A stretch of DNA of 64,000 nucleotides from JBBRVW01 sp038246545 (GCA_038246545.1 JBBRVW010000025.1:1-64000), one strand, 5' to 3'. Shown: positions 24,308 to 32,899, counted from the first letter of the stretch. Notes: a model not told the origin generated them from the sequence alone. Made by a program: numbers and translations.

Positions 24308-26479
24308 TCAGTGGCTGAACCGGATCGACGGCAGGACCCGGCGCAGCCACGCGGGGCTCGCCCACGCGGCCCGTCCGGTCAGGCGGAGCAGGACCGGCAG
24401 CAGCAGCAGGCGGACCAGGGCGGCGTCGAGCAGGACGGCGACACCGAGGACCACGCCCATCTCCTTGGGCGGCAGTGGCCCGGACAGGGCGAAGGTGAAG
24501 AACACGGCCACCATGACACCGGCGGCGGCGAAGATGACCCGGCCCGAATGCGCGAGCCCGCCGACCATGGCCTCCCGCGGGTCGTTCGACTTCTCCCAGT
24601 GCTCCTTGGCGGACGCGAGCAGGAAGACGGTGTAGTCCATCCCGATGGCGAAGATCATCGCGAAGAAGAAGACCGGCGCCCAGGCGTCGAGATAGCCCTG
24701 CGGCTCGAAGCCGAGCAGGCCGGAGCCGTGACCGTCCTGGAACACCAGCCGGGCGACACCGAACGCCGCCCCGGTGGCCAGCAGGTTGGTCAGCGTCCCG
24801 AGGGCGGCGACGAGCGGTGCCTGCAGGACGAGCAGCAGCAGCAGGAAGCCGAGCGCGAGGACGACGCCGATGACGAGCGGGGTCTTGTCGGCGAGCAGCC
24901 GCTCCAGGTCGTGGTTCTCCGCGGACGGGCCGCCGACCAGCGTGCCGACGGGGAGGTCGGTGCGGAGCCGGTCGATCGTGTCGCCGAGCGCGGCGTCGGA
25001 CGGGCCTACGGTCGGCACGGCGGAGAGCAGGGCGTGGCGGCCACTGCCCTGCACGGGTGGCATCACCGCCGCGATGCCCGGGTCACCGGCGAGCACCGCA
25101 TTGGCGCGGTCGGCCTGCCCGGCCGGTGCGACGACCTGCAGGGTCCCGGGCGCGCCGGTGCCGAACGCGTCCTGCACGAGGCCGTAGCCGACCCGACTGG
25201 AGTCGGCCTCGGGCACGACCTTGATGGAGGGCATCCCGGTCCGCAGGCCGAGGACGGGCGCGGCGAGCACGGCGAGGGCGACCGCGGCGAGCAGGCCGTA
25301 GCCGACCGGCCGGCGCCAGAGCCGCTGGGCCCACCGCTCGAACCGGGGTGACCGGTGCTCGCCGGCGTGCACCCCGGGGAGAGCGAGGGCGTCGACGCGG
25401 TGCCCGAGCTTGCCCAGGACGGCGGGGAGAAGGGTGAGGGTGGTGGCCAGGACGAAGGTGACGGCGAGCATGATGCCCAGCGCCATCGAACGGAACGCCG
25501 GCGACGGCACGAGCATCACCGCGGACAGTGACACCAGCACGGTCAGGCCGGAGAAGAGCACGGCCTTGCCCGCGGTGTCCATGGTCTCGGCAACAGCGTC
25601 GCGGGACCTCTCGTGCTGCCCGAAGCGAGCGGCGCGGAACCGAACGACGAGGAACAGGGCGTAGTCGATGCCCAGCGCCAGCGCGAACATCATCGCGAAG
25701 TTCATCGCCCAGATGCTGATGTCGCCGATCTGCGAGCCGAGGTAGAGCGACCCGGCCGCCGCGACGAGGCCGACGATCGTGAGCATCAGCGGCAGCCCGG
25801 CCGCCACCAGCGACCCGAAGGCGAGGACGAGGATGACCATCGTCACCGGCCAGCTGACGACCTCGCTCTTCATCATCGCCTCGAGGTTCGCTGCGTTGAA
25901 GTCGCTCCACAGCGCGGAGGACCCGGTCAGTGCCACCTCGACCCCGGGGCCGCTGAGGTCGCGCAGCGGGGCCTTGAGGTCGTCGGCGGCGCGCACCATC
26001 TCGTTGGTGTTCGCGTCGGCGGCCCCCGCTTGGACGAGTGCCGTCCGGCCGTCCCGGGAGATGCTGGTGCCCGGTTGCGGCACGACGACCTGCGAAACCC
26101 GGTCGTCGGCGCGCAGCAACGCCACGGCCCGGTCCACGGCGGCCTGGCCGCGACCGGCGGTGACGGTGCCGGAGTCGACGTGGACGACGACCTGCAGCGC
26201 GGCGCTGGACAGCCCGGCGAACTCGCGCTGGACGACATCCCGGGCAGCCACCGACTCCGACCCGGAGGCCTCCCAGCCGGCGCCGGCGAGGGCGTGCTCC
26301 ACGCGGGGCGCGAACGCGCCGAGGGCGACGACGACCAGCAGCCAGGTGACGAAGACGGCGCGGGAGTGGTCGACGGTCCAGCGGCCGAGCCGGCCCAGCG
26401 GGCCGACCGCGGCAACAGCCCCGCCGGCGGCCCGGTTCGGGCGGCTGGCGGTGGAGCGAGTGGGCAGTGCGGTGGTCAC
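24308..26479 (-). CDS. MMPL/RND-family transporter
   Basis: About 723 residues with the two-fold RND layout: one N-terminal helix (AVFVTWLLVVVALGAF), a large extracytoplasmic loop, six helices (about 190-370), a second helix with loop, and six more helices. The MMPL features ALGIDYALFLVVRFR and IGMDYTVFLLASAKEHWEKS carry the Asp-Tyr pairs of the proton relay. Substrate unknown; mycobacterial MMPLs export lipids. The GTG at 26479 has GAGGA 7 bases upstream; an earlier in-frame TTG at 26548 lies inside the promoter and operator. Control by the persulfide repressor is inferred from the operator at 26504. Confidence 0.9.
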   Translation of the reverse strand: MTTALPTRSTASRPNRAAGGAVAAVGPLGRLGRWTVDHSRAVFVTWLLVVVALGAFAPRVEHALAGAGWEASGSESVAARDVVQREFAGLSSAALQVVVHVDSGTVTAGRGQAAVDRAVALLRADDRVSQVVVPQPGTSISRDGRTALVQAGAADANTNEMVRAADDLKAPLRDLSGPGVEVALTGSSALWSDFNAANLEAMMKSEVVSWPVTMVILVLAFGSLVAAGLPLMLTIVGLVAAAGSLYLGSQIGDISIWAMNFAMMFALALGIDYALFLVVRFRAARFGQHERSRDAVAETMDTAGKAVLFSGLTVLVSLSAVMLVPSPAFRSMALGIMLAVTFVLATTLTLLPAVLGKLGHRVDALALPGVHAGEHRSPRFERWAQRLWRRPVGYGLLAAVALAVLAAPVLGLRTGMPSIKVVPEADSSRVGYGLVQDAFGTGAPGTLQVVAPAGQADRANAVLAGDPGIAAVMPPVQGSGRHALLSAVPTVGPSDAALGDTIDRLRTDLPVGTLVGGPSAENHDLERLLADKTPLVIGVVLALGFLLLLLVLQAPLVAALGTLTNLLATGAAFGVARLVFQDGHGSGLLGFEPQGYLDAWAPVFFFAMIFAIGMDYTVFLLASAKEHWEKSNDPREAMVGGLAHSGRVIFAAAGVMVAVFFTFALSGPLPPKEMGVVLGVAVLLDAALVRLLLLPVLLRLTGRAAWASPAWLRRVLPSIRFSH

Positions 26480-26503
26480 GAAAGCGTCCTCACAACAGTC
26501 GAA

Positions 26504-26548
26504 GATACGGGTGGGGGTATATTGAGCCGTCGGGAAGACGTTCGTCAA
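26504..26548 (-). promoter_or_regulatory. MMPL promoter with CstR-type operator 2
   Basis: On the minus strand TTGACG (26548-26543) is a good -35; a 17-base spacer leads to TCAATA as a weak -10. The operator TATACCCCCACCCGTATC (26521-26504) follows directly, so bound repressor would block RNA polymerase. Seventeen of its 18 bases are shared with operator 3, in opposite orientation. Confidence 0.7.
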
Positions 26549-26626
26549 ATGCCCAGCGGGGTATTGGCTACCTCACATCGGACCGCGGAATCACCGGTCG
26601 CCACGCGAGGTTGGGAACGTGGTCCT

Positions 26627-26644
26627 GATACCCCCACCCGTATC
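26627..26644 (+). promoter_or_regulatory. CstR-type operator 3 (sulfur operon)
   Basis: GATACCCCCACCCGTATC with perfect GATAC/GTATC arms, 16 bases before the GTG of the rhodanese gene. It overlaps the 5' leader, so repression by the CstR-like protein and induction by persulfide are expected. I could not assign -35/-10 boxes with confidence. Confidence 0.75.
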
Positions 26645-26660
26645 CACGAGGAGAGCGCAC

Positions 26661-27005
26661 GTGTTCCAGCGCACCACCATCGCCGAGACCAGCCTGGACG
26701 ACTTCGCCGCTGCTCACGCCACGGGCGCGGTCACCGTCGACGTCCGCGAGCCCCACGAGTACGCCGCGGGTCACGTGCCGGGCGCGGTCAACGTCCCGCT
26801 TTCCCAGCTCGGCACCCGCGTCGGGTCGCTGGCCCGCGACAGCAAGGGCGCGCCGGTGTTCGTCATCTGCGCGTCGGGCAACCGCAGCAAGGCAGGCGCT
26901 GGGCTGCTCGTGAAGGGTGGCGTGGACGCGCGCCCCGTCGCGGGTGGCACCGCCGCCTGGATCAGCGCCGGGCCCTCGAACGTCGCCGGCTCGCGCCGCG
27001 GCTGA
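26661..27005 (+). CDS. single-domain rhodanese (sulfurtransferase)
   Basis: 114 residues. The rhodanese pattern VTVDVREPHEYAAGHVPGAVNVP and the active loop VICASGNRSKAG with the catalytic Cys are intact. It carries persulfide sulfur between thiols. The GTG at 26661 has GAGGAGA upstream and removes an unconserved leader. First gene of the sulfur operon: rhodanese, then the MBL-rhodanese protein 16 bases on, then the TauE exporter. Confidence 0.92.
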   Translation: MFQRTTIAETSLDDFAAAHATGAVTVDVREPHEYAAGHVPGAVNVPLSQLGTRVGSLARDSKGAPVFVICASGNRSKAGAGLLVKGGVDARPVAGGTAAWISAGPSNVAGSRRG

Positions 27006-27021
27006 GAACGGAGGACACGAG

Positions 27022-28407
27022 ATGACACAGCTCGACCTGCACATCATCGAGACGCCGTCGCTGGGCGACCGCAGCTACCTGCTCACCGACGGCGACCTCG
27101 CCCTCGTGGTCGACCCGCAGCGCGACATCGACCGGGTCCTCGACCTGGCCGGCGAGCTCAGCGTCCGGATCGTCTCGGTCGCGGAGACGCACGGCCACAA
27201 CGACTACGTCTCCGGGGGTCTCGAGCTGTCCCGGGCTGCCGGGGCCGAGTACCGGCTGCCGGTCGCCATGGGCGCCGAGTACCCGCACACGGCCGTCGGC
27301 GACGGCGACACCTTCGACGTCGGCGCCCTGCGCGTGACGGTCCTGCACACCCCGGGCCACACCCACCACCACGTCGCCTACGCCGTCGCCGTCGGTGACG
27401 GCCCGGTCGAGGCGGTGCTCACCGGCGGCTCGATGCTGTTCGGCGCCACCGGGCGCACCGACCTGGTCGGCCCCGAGCACACCGACGAGCTCACCCACGC
27501 CCAGTTCCGCTCTGTGCGGCGGCTCGCGAGTGACCTGCCGCCCGAGGCGCAGGTGCTCCCGACGCACGGGTTCGGCAGCTTCTGCTCGGCCACCCCCACC
27601 TCGGGCGACTCGTCCACCGTCGCCGAGCAGCGCACCAGCAACCCGGCGCTGACCCAGGACGAGCAGTCCTACGTCGACCAGCTGCTCGCCGGGCTGGACG
27701 CGTTCCCGGCGTACTACGCGCAGATGGCGCCGATCAACCAGCGCGGCCCGGCGCCGGTCGACCTCACCCCGCCGGTCGCCGTCGACCCGGCCGAGCTCCG
27801 ACGACGGCTGGAGGCCGGCGACTGGGTCGTCGACCTACGGGACCGGACGGCGTTCGCCGCCGGTCACCTCACCGGCAGTCGCAGCTTCGAGCTGAGCACG
27901 AACTTCGTCACCTACCTGGGCTGGCTGCTCCCGTGGGGCGCCCGGTTGACCCTGGTCGGGGAGAGCGAGGAGCGGGTCGCGGACGCCCGCCGCGAGCTGG
28001 TGCGCATCGGGGTCGACGAGCTGGCCGGCGCCGCCGTGGGACCCCTCGACGCGCTGGCGGACGGTCGCCCGCTCCGGTCCTATGTGGTGTCGGACTTCGC
28101 CGGGCTTGCCGCCCGCCTGGCCGACGACGGCGTCGGCCCGGTGCACGTGCTGGACGCCCGACGCAACGACGAGCACCGCGAGGGTCACGTGGCCGGCTCG
28201 CTGCACATCCCAGTGCACGAGCTGGCGGCCCGCCTCGACGAGATCCCCGACGGCGAGGTCTGGGTGTACTGCGGTTCCGGCTACCGCGCCGCCATCGCAG
28301 CCTCCCTGCTGGACACCGACGGTCGGACCGTCGTGCACATCAACGAGGACTACGCTTCGGCCGCGGAGGCCGGGCTCGAGGACAAGCCGGCCACCGCCTC
28401 CGGGTGA
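27022..28407 (+). CDS. CstB-like metallo-beta-lactamase/double-rhodanese persulfide dioxygenase
   Basis: 461 residues. The N-terminal MBL domain has ETHGHNDYVSGG (His57, His59, Asp61), TPGHTHHHVAY and LPTHGFGSFC, the mononuclear iron site of ETHE1-like persulfide dioxygenases. Two rhodanese domains follow. The first (about 260-340, VVDLRDRTAFAAGHL) has no catalytic Cys in its loop (LTLVGESEE). The second (about 365-450) has VYCGSGYRAAIA with the Cys. This matches CstB, which oxidises persulfide to sulfite/thiosulfate. The GAGGACACGAG leader supports the ATG at 27022. The stop overlaps the next gene start. Confidence 0.92.
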   Translation: MTQLDLHIIETPSLGDRSYLLTDGDLALVVDPQRDIDRVLDLAGELSVRIVSVAETHGHNDYVSGGLELSRAAGAEYRLPVAMGAEYPHTAVGDGDTFDVGALRVTVLHTPGHTHHHVAYAVAVGDGPVEAVLTGGSMLFGATGRTDLVGPEHTDELTHAQFRSVRRLASDLPPEAQVLPTHGFGSFCSATPTSGDSSTVAEQRTSNPALTQDEQSYVDQLLAGLDAFPAYYAQMAPINQRGPAPVDLTPPVAVDPAELRRRLEAGDWVVDLRDRTAFAAGHLTGSRSFELSTNFVTYLGWLLPWGARLTLVGESEERVADARRELVRIGVDELAGAAVGPLDALADGRPLRSYVVSDFAGLAARLADDGVGPVHVLDARRNDEHREGHVAGSLHIPVHELAARLDEIPDGEVWVYCGSGYRAAIAASLLDTDGRTVVHINEDYASAAEAGLEDKPATASG

Positions 28408-29183
28408 GCGTCGTCGCAGGATGTGGGCTGCTCATCGGCGTCCTGCTCGGCCTGCTCGGCGCCGGCGGCAGCATCCTCGCCGTCCCCGCACTCGTGTACG
28501 GCGCCGGCCAGCCGCTGAGCTCCGCGGTGCCGACCTCGCTGCTCGTCGTCGGCGTCTCCGCCGCGGCCGCCGTCGTGGCGCGGGTGCGGGCCTCGCAGGT
28601 GCAGTGGCGCATCGCCGCTGTGGTCGGCGGGTCCGGCATCCCGGCGGCGTTCGCCGGGACCGCCGTCAACCGGGCACTGAACCCGCGGGTCGTGCTGGTC
28701 GGGTTCGCCGTCGTGATGGTCGTCGCGGCGGTCCGGATGCTGCGGGAGCAGCCTGAGGCCGGCGGCGCCTGCGCGCTCCCGGACGGCGGGGTGAACTGGC
28801 GCGGCTGCCTGCCCAAGGCGGTCGGGACCGGTGTTGCGGTCGGTTTCCTGACCGGTCTGTTCGGTGTCGGGGGCGGGTTTCTCATCGTCCCGGCGCTCGT
28901 GCTGCTGCTCGGGCTGCCGATGACGGTCGCGGTCGGCACGTCTCTGCTGGTCGTGGCCGTGAACTCCGCGGCCGGCCTCGCCGCGCACGCCGGGTCGGCG
29001 GACATCGACTACGGGCTGGCGGCCGTGTTCACCGGCGCGGCGGTGGCCGGGTCACTGCTCGCGGCGCGGGTCGCGGCCCGCCTCCCCGCTGACCGCCTGC
29101 GCCGCTGGTTCGCGTGGCTGGTCCTCGCCGTCGCGGCGTTCGTCGCGGTCCAGGCGCTGGTGAACCCCGGCGCCGGTGCCTGA
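28404..29183 (+). CDS. TauE/SafE-family sulfite exporter
   Basis: 259 residues with about eight transmembrane helices in two repeats. Each repeat begins with a glycine-rich motif: GLLGAGGSILAVPALVY and GLFGVGGGFLIVPALVLLL. The family exports sulfite or other sulfonates. It starts by GTGA overlap with the persulfide dioxygenase gene, whose product is sulfite, so it likely removes that toxic product. A loop with Cys pairs (GGACALPDGGVNWRGC) between the repeats is noteworthy but unexplained. Confidence 0.9.
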   Translation: MSVVAGCGLLIGVLLGLLGAGGSILAVPALVYGAGQPLSSAVPTSLLVVGVSAAAAVVARVRASQVQWRIAAVVGGSGIPAAFAGTAVNRALNPRVVLVGFAVVMVVAAVRMLREQPEAGGACALPDGGVNWRGCLPKAVGTGVAVGFLTGLFGVGGGFLIVPALVLLLGLPMTVAVGTSLLVVAVNSAAGLAAHAGSADIDYGLAAVFTGAAVAGSLLAARVAARLPADRLRRWFAWLVLAVAAFVAVQALVNPGAGA

Positions 29184-29219
29184 CCCTCGACGGGCCGACG
29201 CGTCGCGCACAACCGCCGG

Positions 29220-29636
29220 TCAGACGGCGTTGGTGAACTCCACCTGCCAGCGCAACTCGGACCTGTCCTCTGCATGCCACCACTGCGTGAGGACGCCGGT
29301 CTCGCCGCCGGGGAGGATGACCAGACGACCGAGGTCGTCGTCATTCGGCCAGCCGTCCTCGAGGCGCACCTGGTCACCGTCACGGACCAGGTACGTCATT
29401 GGGCCGGACGCGCCGCGCTCCAGGCCGGCCCCGGTCGCGACCACGGACCCGTCCTCGTCCCGGATGGTGACCTCGAGCTTCGGCGGGGCGGCGTGCACGA
29501 GTACGCGGCCACCGGCCGATCCGCTGTCCACCAGGATGCGGGCGAACGACAGCCCGGTGGCGCCAACTTCGGGTATCCAGAGGTCCCACGTCTCATCCTT
29601 GTCTGCTCGGTCCCCAGTGACAGGCGCGTCAACCAC
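29220..29636 (-). CDS. uncharacterised soluble protein
   Basis: 138 residues, rich in beta-strand pattern: TWDLWIPEVGATGLSFARIL, RVLVHAAPPKLEVTIRDEDG, MTYLVRDGDQVRLEDGWP, GRLVILPGGETGVLTQWWHA and LRWQVEFTNAV. The coding pattern is convincing and the composition even, but I do not recognise the family. No signal peptide or membrane segment. It is convergent with the sulfur operon and followed by the MarR gene region on the same strand. Confidence 0.65.
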   Translation of the reverse strand: MVDAPVTGDRADKDETWDLWIPEVGATGLSFARILVDSGSAGGRVLVHAAPPKLEVTIRDEDGSVVATGAGLERGASGPMTYLVRDGDQVRLEDGWPNDDDLGRLVILPGGETGVLTQWWHAEDRSELRWQVEFTNAV

Positions 29637-29687
29637 CCCGATGCGACCGGGGCAGTCACCCGACGGCCCTGGTAGCGCGACGAGGCG

Positions 29688-30125
29688 TCACTCCTCCGCG
29701 GCGACGACGCGGCCGAGGGCCCTGGTGACCGTGCGGACCTCGGCGTCGGACAGGTGCCGGCTGAAGTGCTCCTCGATGCCCGCCAGGTAGACGGGCGCGG
29801 CCGCGCGCAACCGCGACCGCCCGGCCGGGGTGATCGCGGCGAACCACGAGCGGCCGTCGTCGGGGTTCGCCTCGCGACCGACCAGGCCGGCCCGCTCCAG
29901 CTCGGTGACGACCCGGCTGACCCGCTCGCGGCTGAGCACCGCGCCGGCCCCGAGCTCGGTCATCCGCAGCCGGCGGCCGGGCGCCGAGTTCAGCACCAGC
30001 AGGACGTCGTACCAGGACAGCGGCATCCCCTGCTCGGCCAGCCGCCGCTCGAGGCGGGGGACGACGGCCGCGTGGGCGCGCAGCAGCGCCGCCCAGGCGC
30101 CGACCCGGTCCACCTCAAAGGTCAT
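29688..30125 (-). CDS. MarR-family transcriptional regulator
   Basis: 145 residues with the winged helix: LSWYDVLLVLNSAPGRRLRM, TELGAGAVLSRERVSRVVTE, LERAGLVGREANPDDGRSWF, then AAITPAGRSRLRAAAPVYLAG. The D-x-R wing is present (NPDDGRSWF). It is divergent from the azoreductase gene with a near-perfect palindrome between them, so it probably represses azoR and itself in response to quinones or electrophiles. The ATG at 30125 (MTFEVDRVGAW) is chosen over an upstream start that would run into the promoter. Confidence 0.9.
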   Translation of the reverse strand: MTFEVDRVGAWAALLRAHAAVVPRLERRLAEQGMPLSWYDVLLVLNSAPGRRLRMTELGAGAVLSRERVSRVVTELERAGLVGREANPDDGRSWFAAITPAGRSRLRAAAPVYLAGIEEHFSRHLSDAEVRTVTRALGRVVAAEE

Positions 30126-30146
30126 GGCAGGAGGGTAGCGCAGGAA

Positions 30147-30160
30147 TGTGCGGGTGCACA
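30147..30160 (+). promoter_or_regulatory. inverted repeat near the marR start
   Basis: TGTGC-GGGT-GCACA, perfect 5-bp arms, 21 bases upstream of the marR start. It may be a second, autoregulatory MarR site; it shares the TGTGC half with the larger palindrome 45 bp away. Confidence 0.4.
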
Positions 30161-30164
30161 CACC

Positions 30165-30213
30165 TTGACACGCGCCCGTCCGTCAGCTCATTATGTGCGT
30201 GCGCACGTACATA
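30165..30213 (+). promoter_or_regulatory. azoR promoter with 22-bp palindrome
   Basis: A consensus -35 TTGACA lies at 30165-30170; 18 bases later CATTAT (30189-30194) could serve as -10. Overlapping it, 30192-30213 is a 22-bp palindrome, TATGTGCGTGC then GCACGTACATA, with a single mismatched pair. This is the expected layout for repression by the divergent MarR protein. Confidence 0.75.
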
Positions 30214-30230
30214 CCATGAGAGGACCCGTC

Positions 30231-30857
30231 ATGAGCACACTGCTGCACGTCTCCGCATCCCCGCGGGCCGAGAGGTCCGAGTCGCTCGCCCTCGCCCGGT
30301 TGTTCCTGGACACCTACGCCGAGCAGAACCCGGACGTCACCGTCGAGGAGTGGGACCTCTGGGACGGCACCCTGCCGGAGTTCGGCCAGGCCGCCGTCGA
30401 GGGGAAGATGAACACCTTCGCCGGGATCGCCCTGGAGGGACCGTCGGCTGCCGCCTGGCGGCAGGTGACGGCGACCTTCGAGAGGTTCGCCGCCGCGGAC
30501 GCGTACCTGTTCAGCGTCCCGATGTGGAACGCCGGCGTCCCCTACAAGCTCAAGCAGCTCATCGACGTGGTGAGCCAGCCCGGCCTGGTCTTCGGCTTCG
30601 ACCCGGGCGCGGGCTACACCGGCCTGCTGACCGGCCGGAAGGCGGCGGTGCTCTACACCTCGGCCATCTACGGGCCCGGCCGCGGCCCGGCGTTCGGCTC
30701 CGACTTCCAGGCGCCGTTCTTCCGTGACTGGCTCGCCTGGGCCGGTGTCGAGGACGTGCGCGAGGTGTCCTTCGGCCCGAACATCGCGGCGGTGGACGTC
30801 GAGGGTGGCCGCCGCTTCGCCCGCGAGGAGACCGCCCGCCTGGCGAAGGAGTTCTGA
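30231..30857 (+). CDS. azoR: FMN-dependent NADH:quinone/azo reductase
   Basis: 208 residues, flavodoxin-like AzoR. The FMN phosphate site is LLHVSASPRAERSESLALAR. The WDLWDGTLPEFG, FSVPMWNAGVPYKLKQLIDV and AVLYTSAIYGPGRGPAFGSD segments are all family hallmarks. It reduces quinones and azo compounds by two electrons, protecting against electrophilic quinones. Controlled, by inference, by the divergent MarR repressor through the 22-bp palindrome. The AGAGGACCC leader supports the ATG at 30231. Confidence 0.93.
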   Translation: MSTLLHVSASPRAERSESLALARLFLDTYAEQNPDVTVEEWDLWDGTLPEFGQAAVEGKMNTFAGIALEGPSAAAWRQVTATFERFAAADAYLFSVPMWNAGVPYKLKQLIDVVSQPGLVFGFDPGAGYTGLLTGRKAAVLYTSAIYGPGRGPAFGSDFQAPFFRDWLAWAGVEDVREVSFGPNIAAVDVEGGRRFAREETARLAKEF

Positions 30858-30960
30858 CGGGTCGGGACGCACCGGTGTCGGGCAGCGGGTCCCCGGTGGC
30901 CCGCGGGAAGGTACACGGGCTTTGTCGTTCGGTCGCGGCTCGACAGGGTACGGGGCCTCC

Positions 30961-31311
30961 ATGGCCACCTACACGGTCAACGAGGACGCCGTCGCCCGCT
31001 GCCGCGCGCTGATCGACAAGCGGCAGTACGTGCTCGACAGCGAGTGGGGCGACGTCCAACCGGACGCCGGGGCGCAGAACTCCTACCTCGAGCACCACTC
31101 GTGGGACGACTACGCCGCCTGGCACCTGGGGCTCACCTCGGGCGCCACCGACGGGACCAAGGCGCGGTACGCCTTCGTGTACGGCGACCTGCGCCGGGTG
31201 CACCGTACGGCGCTGATCGCCTGCGTCTACCGCGCCGCGGAGTGGCGGCACAAGGACGTCGAGCTCGCAGCGCACGACCTCCTGCAGCACCTGGACCGCA
31301 CCAGCGGCTGA
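30961..31311 (+). CDS. conserved small actinobacterial protein of unknown function
   Basis: 116 residues, very conserved type: MATYTVNEDAVARCRALID, KRQYVLDSEWGD, HHSWDDYAAWHLGLTSGATD, GTKARYAFVYGDLRRVHRTA and YRAAEWRHKDVELAAHDLLQHL. I recognise the family from many actinomycetes but know no function. It contains several conserved Trp, His and Tyr residues. Monocistronic by appearance; the ATG at 30961 begins the conserved part. Confidence 0.85.
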   Translation: MATYTVNEDAVARCRALIDKRQYVLDSEWGDVQPDAGAQNSYLEHHSWDDYAAWHLGLTSGATDGTKARYAFVYGDLRRVHRTALIACVYRAAEWRHKDVELAAHDLLQHLDRTSG

Positions 31312-31395
31312 GGAGCATCGTCGTAACGGCACCGATGACTCCACGGTGCCGGCCGGGTCACCACACTGACCGCGCCCGCCCACGAGAGGAACATC

Positions 31396-31791
31396 ATGCT
31401 CGCCAGCTCGCCCGCCTTCAGCAGCTTCGCCGTCGACGACACCGAGGCCGCCCGCACGTTCTACTCCGGCACGCTCGGCCTCACGGTCGAGGACCTCGGC
31501 ATGGGTGGCCTCGTCGCGATCCACCTCCAGAGCGGGGCACGGGTGATGGTCTACCCCAAGCCGGACTTCACCCCGGCCACGTACACGGTCCTGAGCTTCC
31601 CGGTCGACGACATCGGCGCGGCCGTCGACACTCTCGTCGCCGACGGCGTGACGATGGAGAAGTACGAGGGCTTCGACCAGGACGACAAGGGGATCTCGCG
31701 CAACCCGGTGGGGCCGCCCATCGCGTGGTTCCGCGACCCGGCCGGCAACATCCTCGCGGTGCTCGAGCAGCCCGCCGGGACCGACTTCTGA
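31396..31791 (+). CDS. VOC/glyoxalase-family protein
   Basis: 131 residues with the paired beta-alpha-beta-beta-beta modules: AFSSFAVDDTEAARTFYSGTLGL in the first half and LSFPVDDIGAAVDTLVADGV ... GPPIAWFRDPAGNILAVLEQ in the second. The ending FRDPAGN.. is the metal/ligand strand of the glyoxalase, bleomycin-resistance and dioxygenase superfamily. Substrate unknown. GAGAGGAAC upstream fits the start. Confidence 0.87.
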   Translation: MLASSPAFSSFAVDDTEAARTFYSGTLGLTVEDLGMGGLVAIHLQSGARVMVYPKPDFTPATYTVLSFPVDDIGAAVDTLVADGVTMEKYEGFDQDDKGISRNPVGPPIAWFRDPAGNILAVLEQPAGTDF

Positions 31792-31883
31792 CGGTTCAGC
31801 GCGGACCAGCCGTCGGTGACCCGCGGCGCAGTACGGCAACGACGATCAAGTGAGCGCCTGGAGGTGGCGGGAGGATCACGGGC

Positions 31884-32804
31884 ATGACGACCGCTGCGGC
31901 CGACACCTTCCACCGCTTCGTGGCCGTGCTCGCCGACGCGATGGACGACCACGACGCGGACGGCGAGGTGCTCGCGTCGCGCCTGCACCTGTCCCGGTTC
32001 CACGCCGACCGGCTGATCCGTGCGGCGAGCGGCGAGTCCCCCGCGGCCCTGCGCCGCCGGGTGCTGCTCGAGCGGGCGGCGTACCGACTGGCGACCACCG
32101 ACCACGACGTCCTGCGCGTCGCCGTCGAGGCCGGCTACTCGAGCAACGAGGCATTCACCCGCGCGTTCGGGCGCGCCTTCGGCTCACCGCCGTCGCGATG
32201 GCGGGTGCAGCGCGCCTCGTACCGGCTCGACGCACCCAGCCAGGTGCATTTCGTCCCGCCCGGGACCCTCCGGGTCCCCGCCCCCAGAAAGGTCACCGGC
32301 ATGGACCTCATGACCCGCATGGTCGAGCACCACGTCTGGCTGGTCGGCGAGCTCGTCGACCACTGCGCCCGCCTCACCCTCGAGCAGCTCGATGCTCCCG
32401 TGGACCTCTCCGTCGAGGGCATCGACGACAACCCCACCGTCCGGTCGCTGCTCGCCCGGCTGGTGGGACAGATGGAGATGTGGGACGCGTCCATGCACGA
32501 CCGGCCGTACGACATCGACGCCGAACGGACCTGGGAGTTGCCGGAGATCCGGTCCCGGCTCGCGGCGATCGGCACGGTGTTCATCGGGCAGGTCCGCGAG
32601 ATCGCGGCCGATGACCGGCTCGACGAGACGTTCGTGGACACGACCTGCGAACCGCCGCGGGTCTTCACGTACGGCGGGATGGTCGCCCACGTGCTCACGT
32701 TCGCCGCGCACCGCCGGGTGCTGGTGTGCGGGGCGCTGCACGCTGCGGGCATTCCCGACCTCGGCGCCGGCGACCCGATGGACTGGGTCGCCCAGCCCGC
32801 GTGA
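31884..32804 (+). CDS. AraC-type HTH fused to a DinB-like domain
   Basis: 306 residues. Residues about 12-105 form an AraC helix-turn-helix pair (LASRLHLSRFHADRLIRAASGESP, then AVEAGYSSNEAFTRAFGRAFGSPPSRWR). Residues about 135-300 look like a DinB four-helix bundle (MTRMVEHHVWLVGELVDHCARL, MEMWDASMHD, YGGMVAHVLTFAAHRRVLVCGAL) with metal-candidate histidines. A DNA-binding module on a DinB thiol-S-transferase-like domain suggests a one-component sensor; the ligand is unknown. Confidence 0.83.
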   Translation: MTTAAADTFHRFVAVLADAMDDHDADGEVLASRLHLSRFHADRLIRAASGESPAALRRRVLLERAAYRLATTDHDVLRVAVEAGYSSNEAFTRAFGRAFGSPPSRWRVQRASYRLDAPSQVHFVPPGTLRVPAPRKVTGMDLMTRMVEHHVWLVGELVDHCARLTLEQLDAPVDLSVEGIDDNPTVRSLLARLVGQMEMWDASMHDRPYDIDAERTWELPEIRSRLAAIGTVFIGQVREIAADDRLDETFVDTTCEPPRVFTYGGMVAHVLTFAAHRRVLVCGALHAAGIPDLGAGDPMDWVAQPA

Positions 32805-32899
32805 CTGTCCGGCCCGCCCCACGTCCCACACCGACCCCGCCGAGTTGATTCGGGCACCGGGGGCGGCGGCGGGAGCCGGCGGCGGATAGCGTTCAGCGC

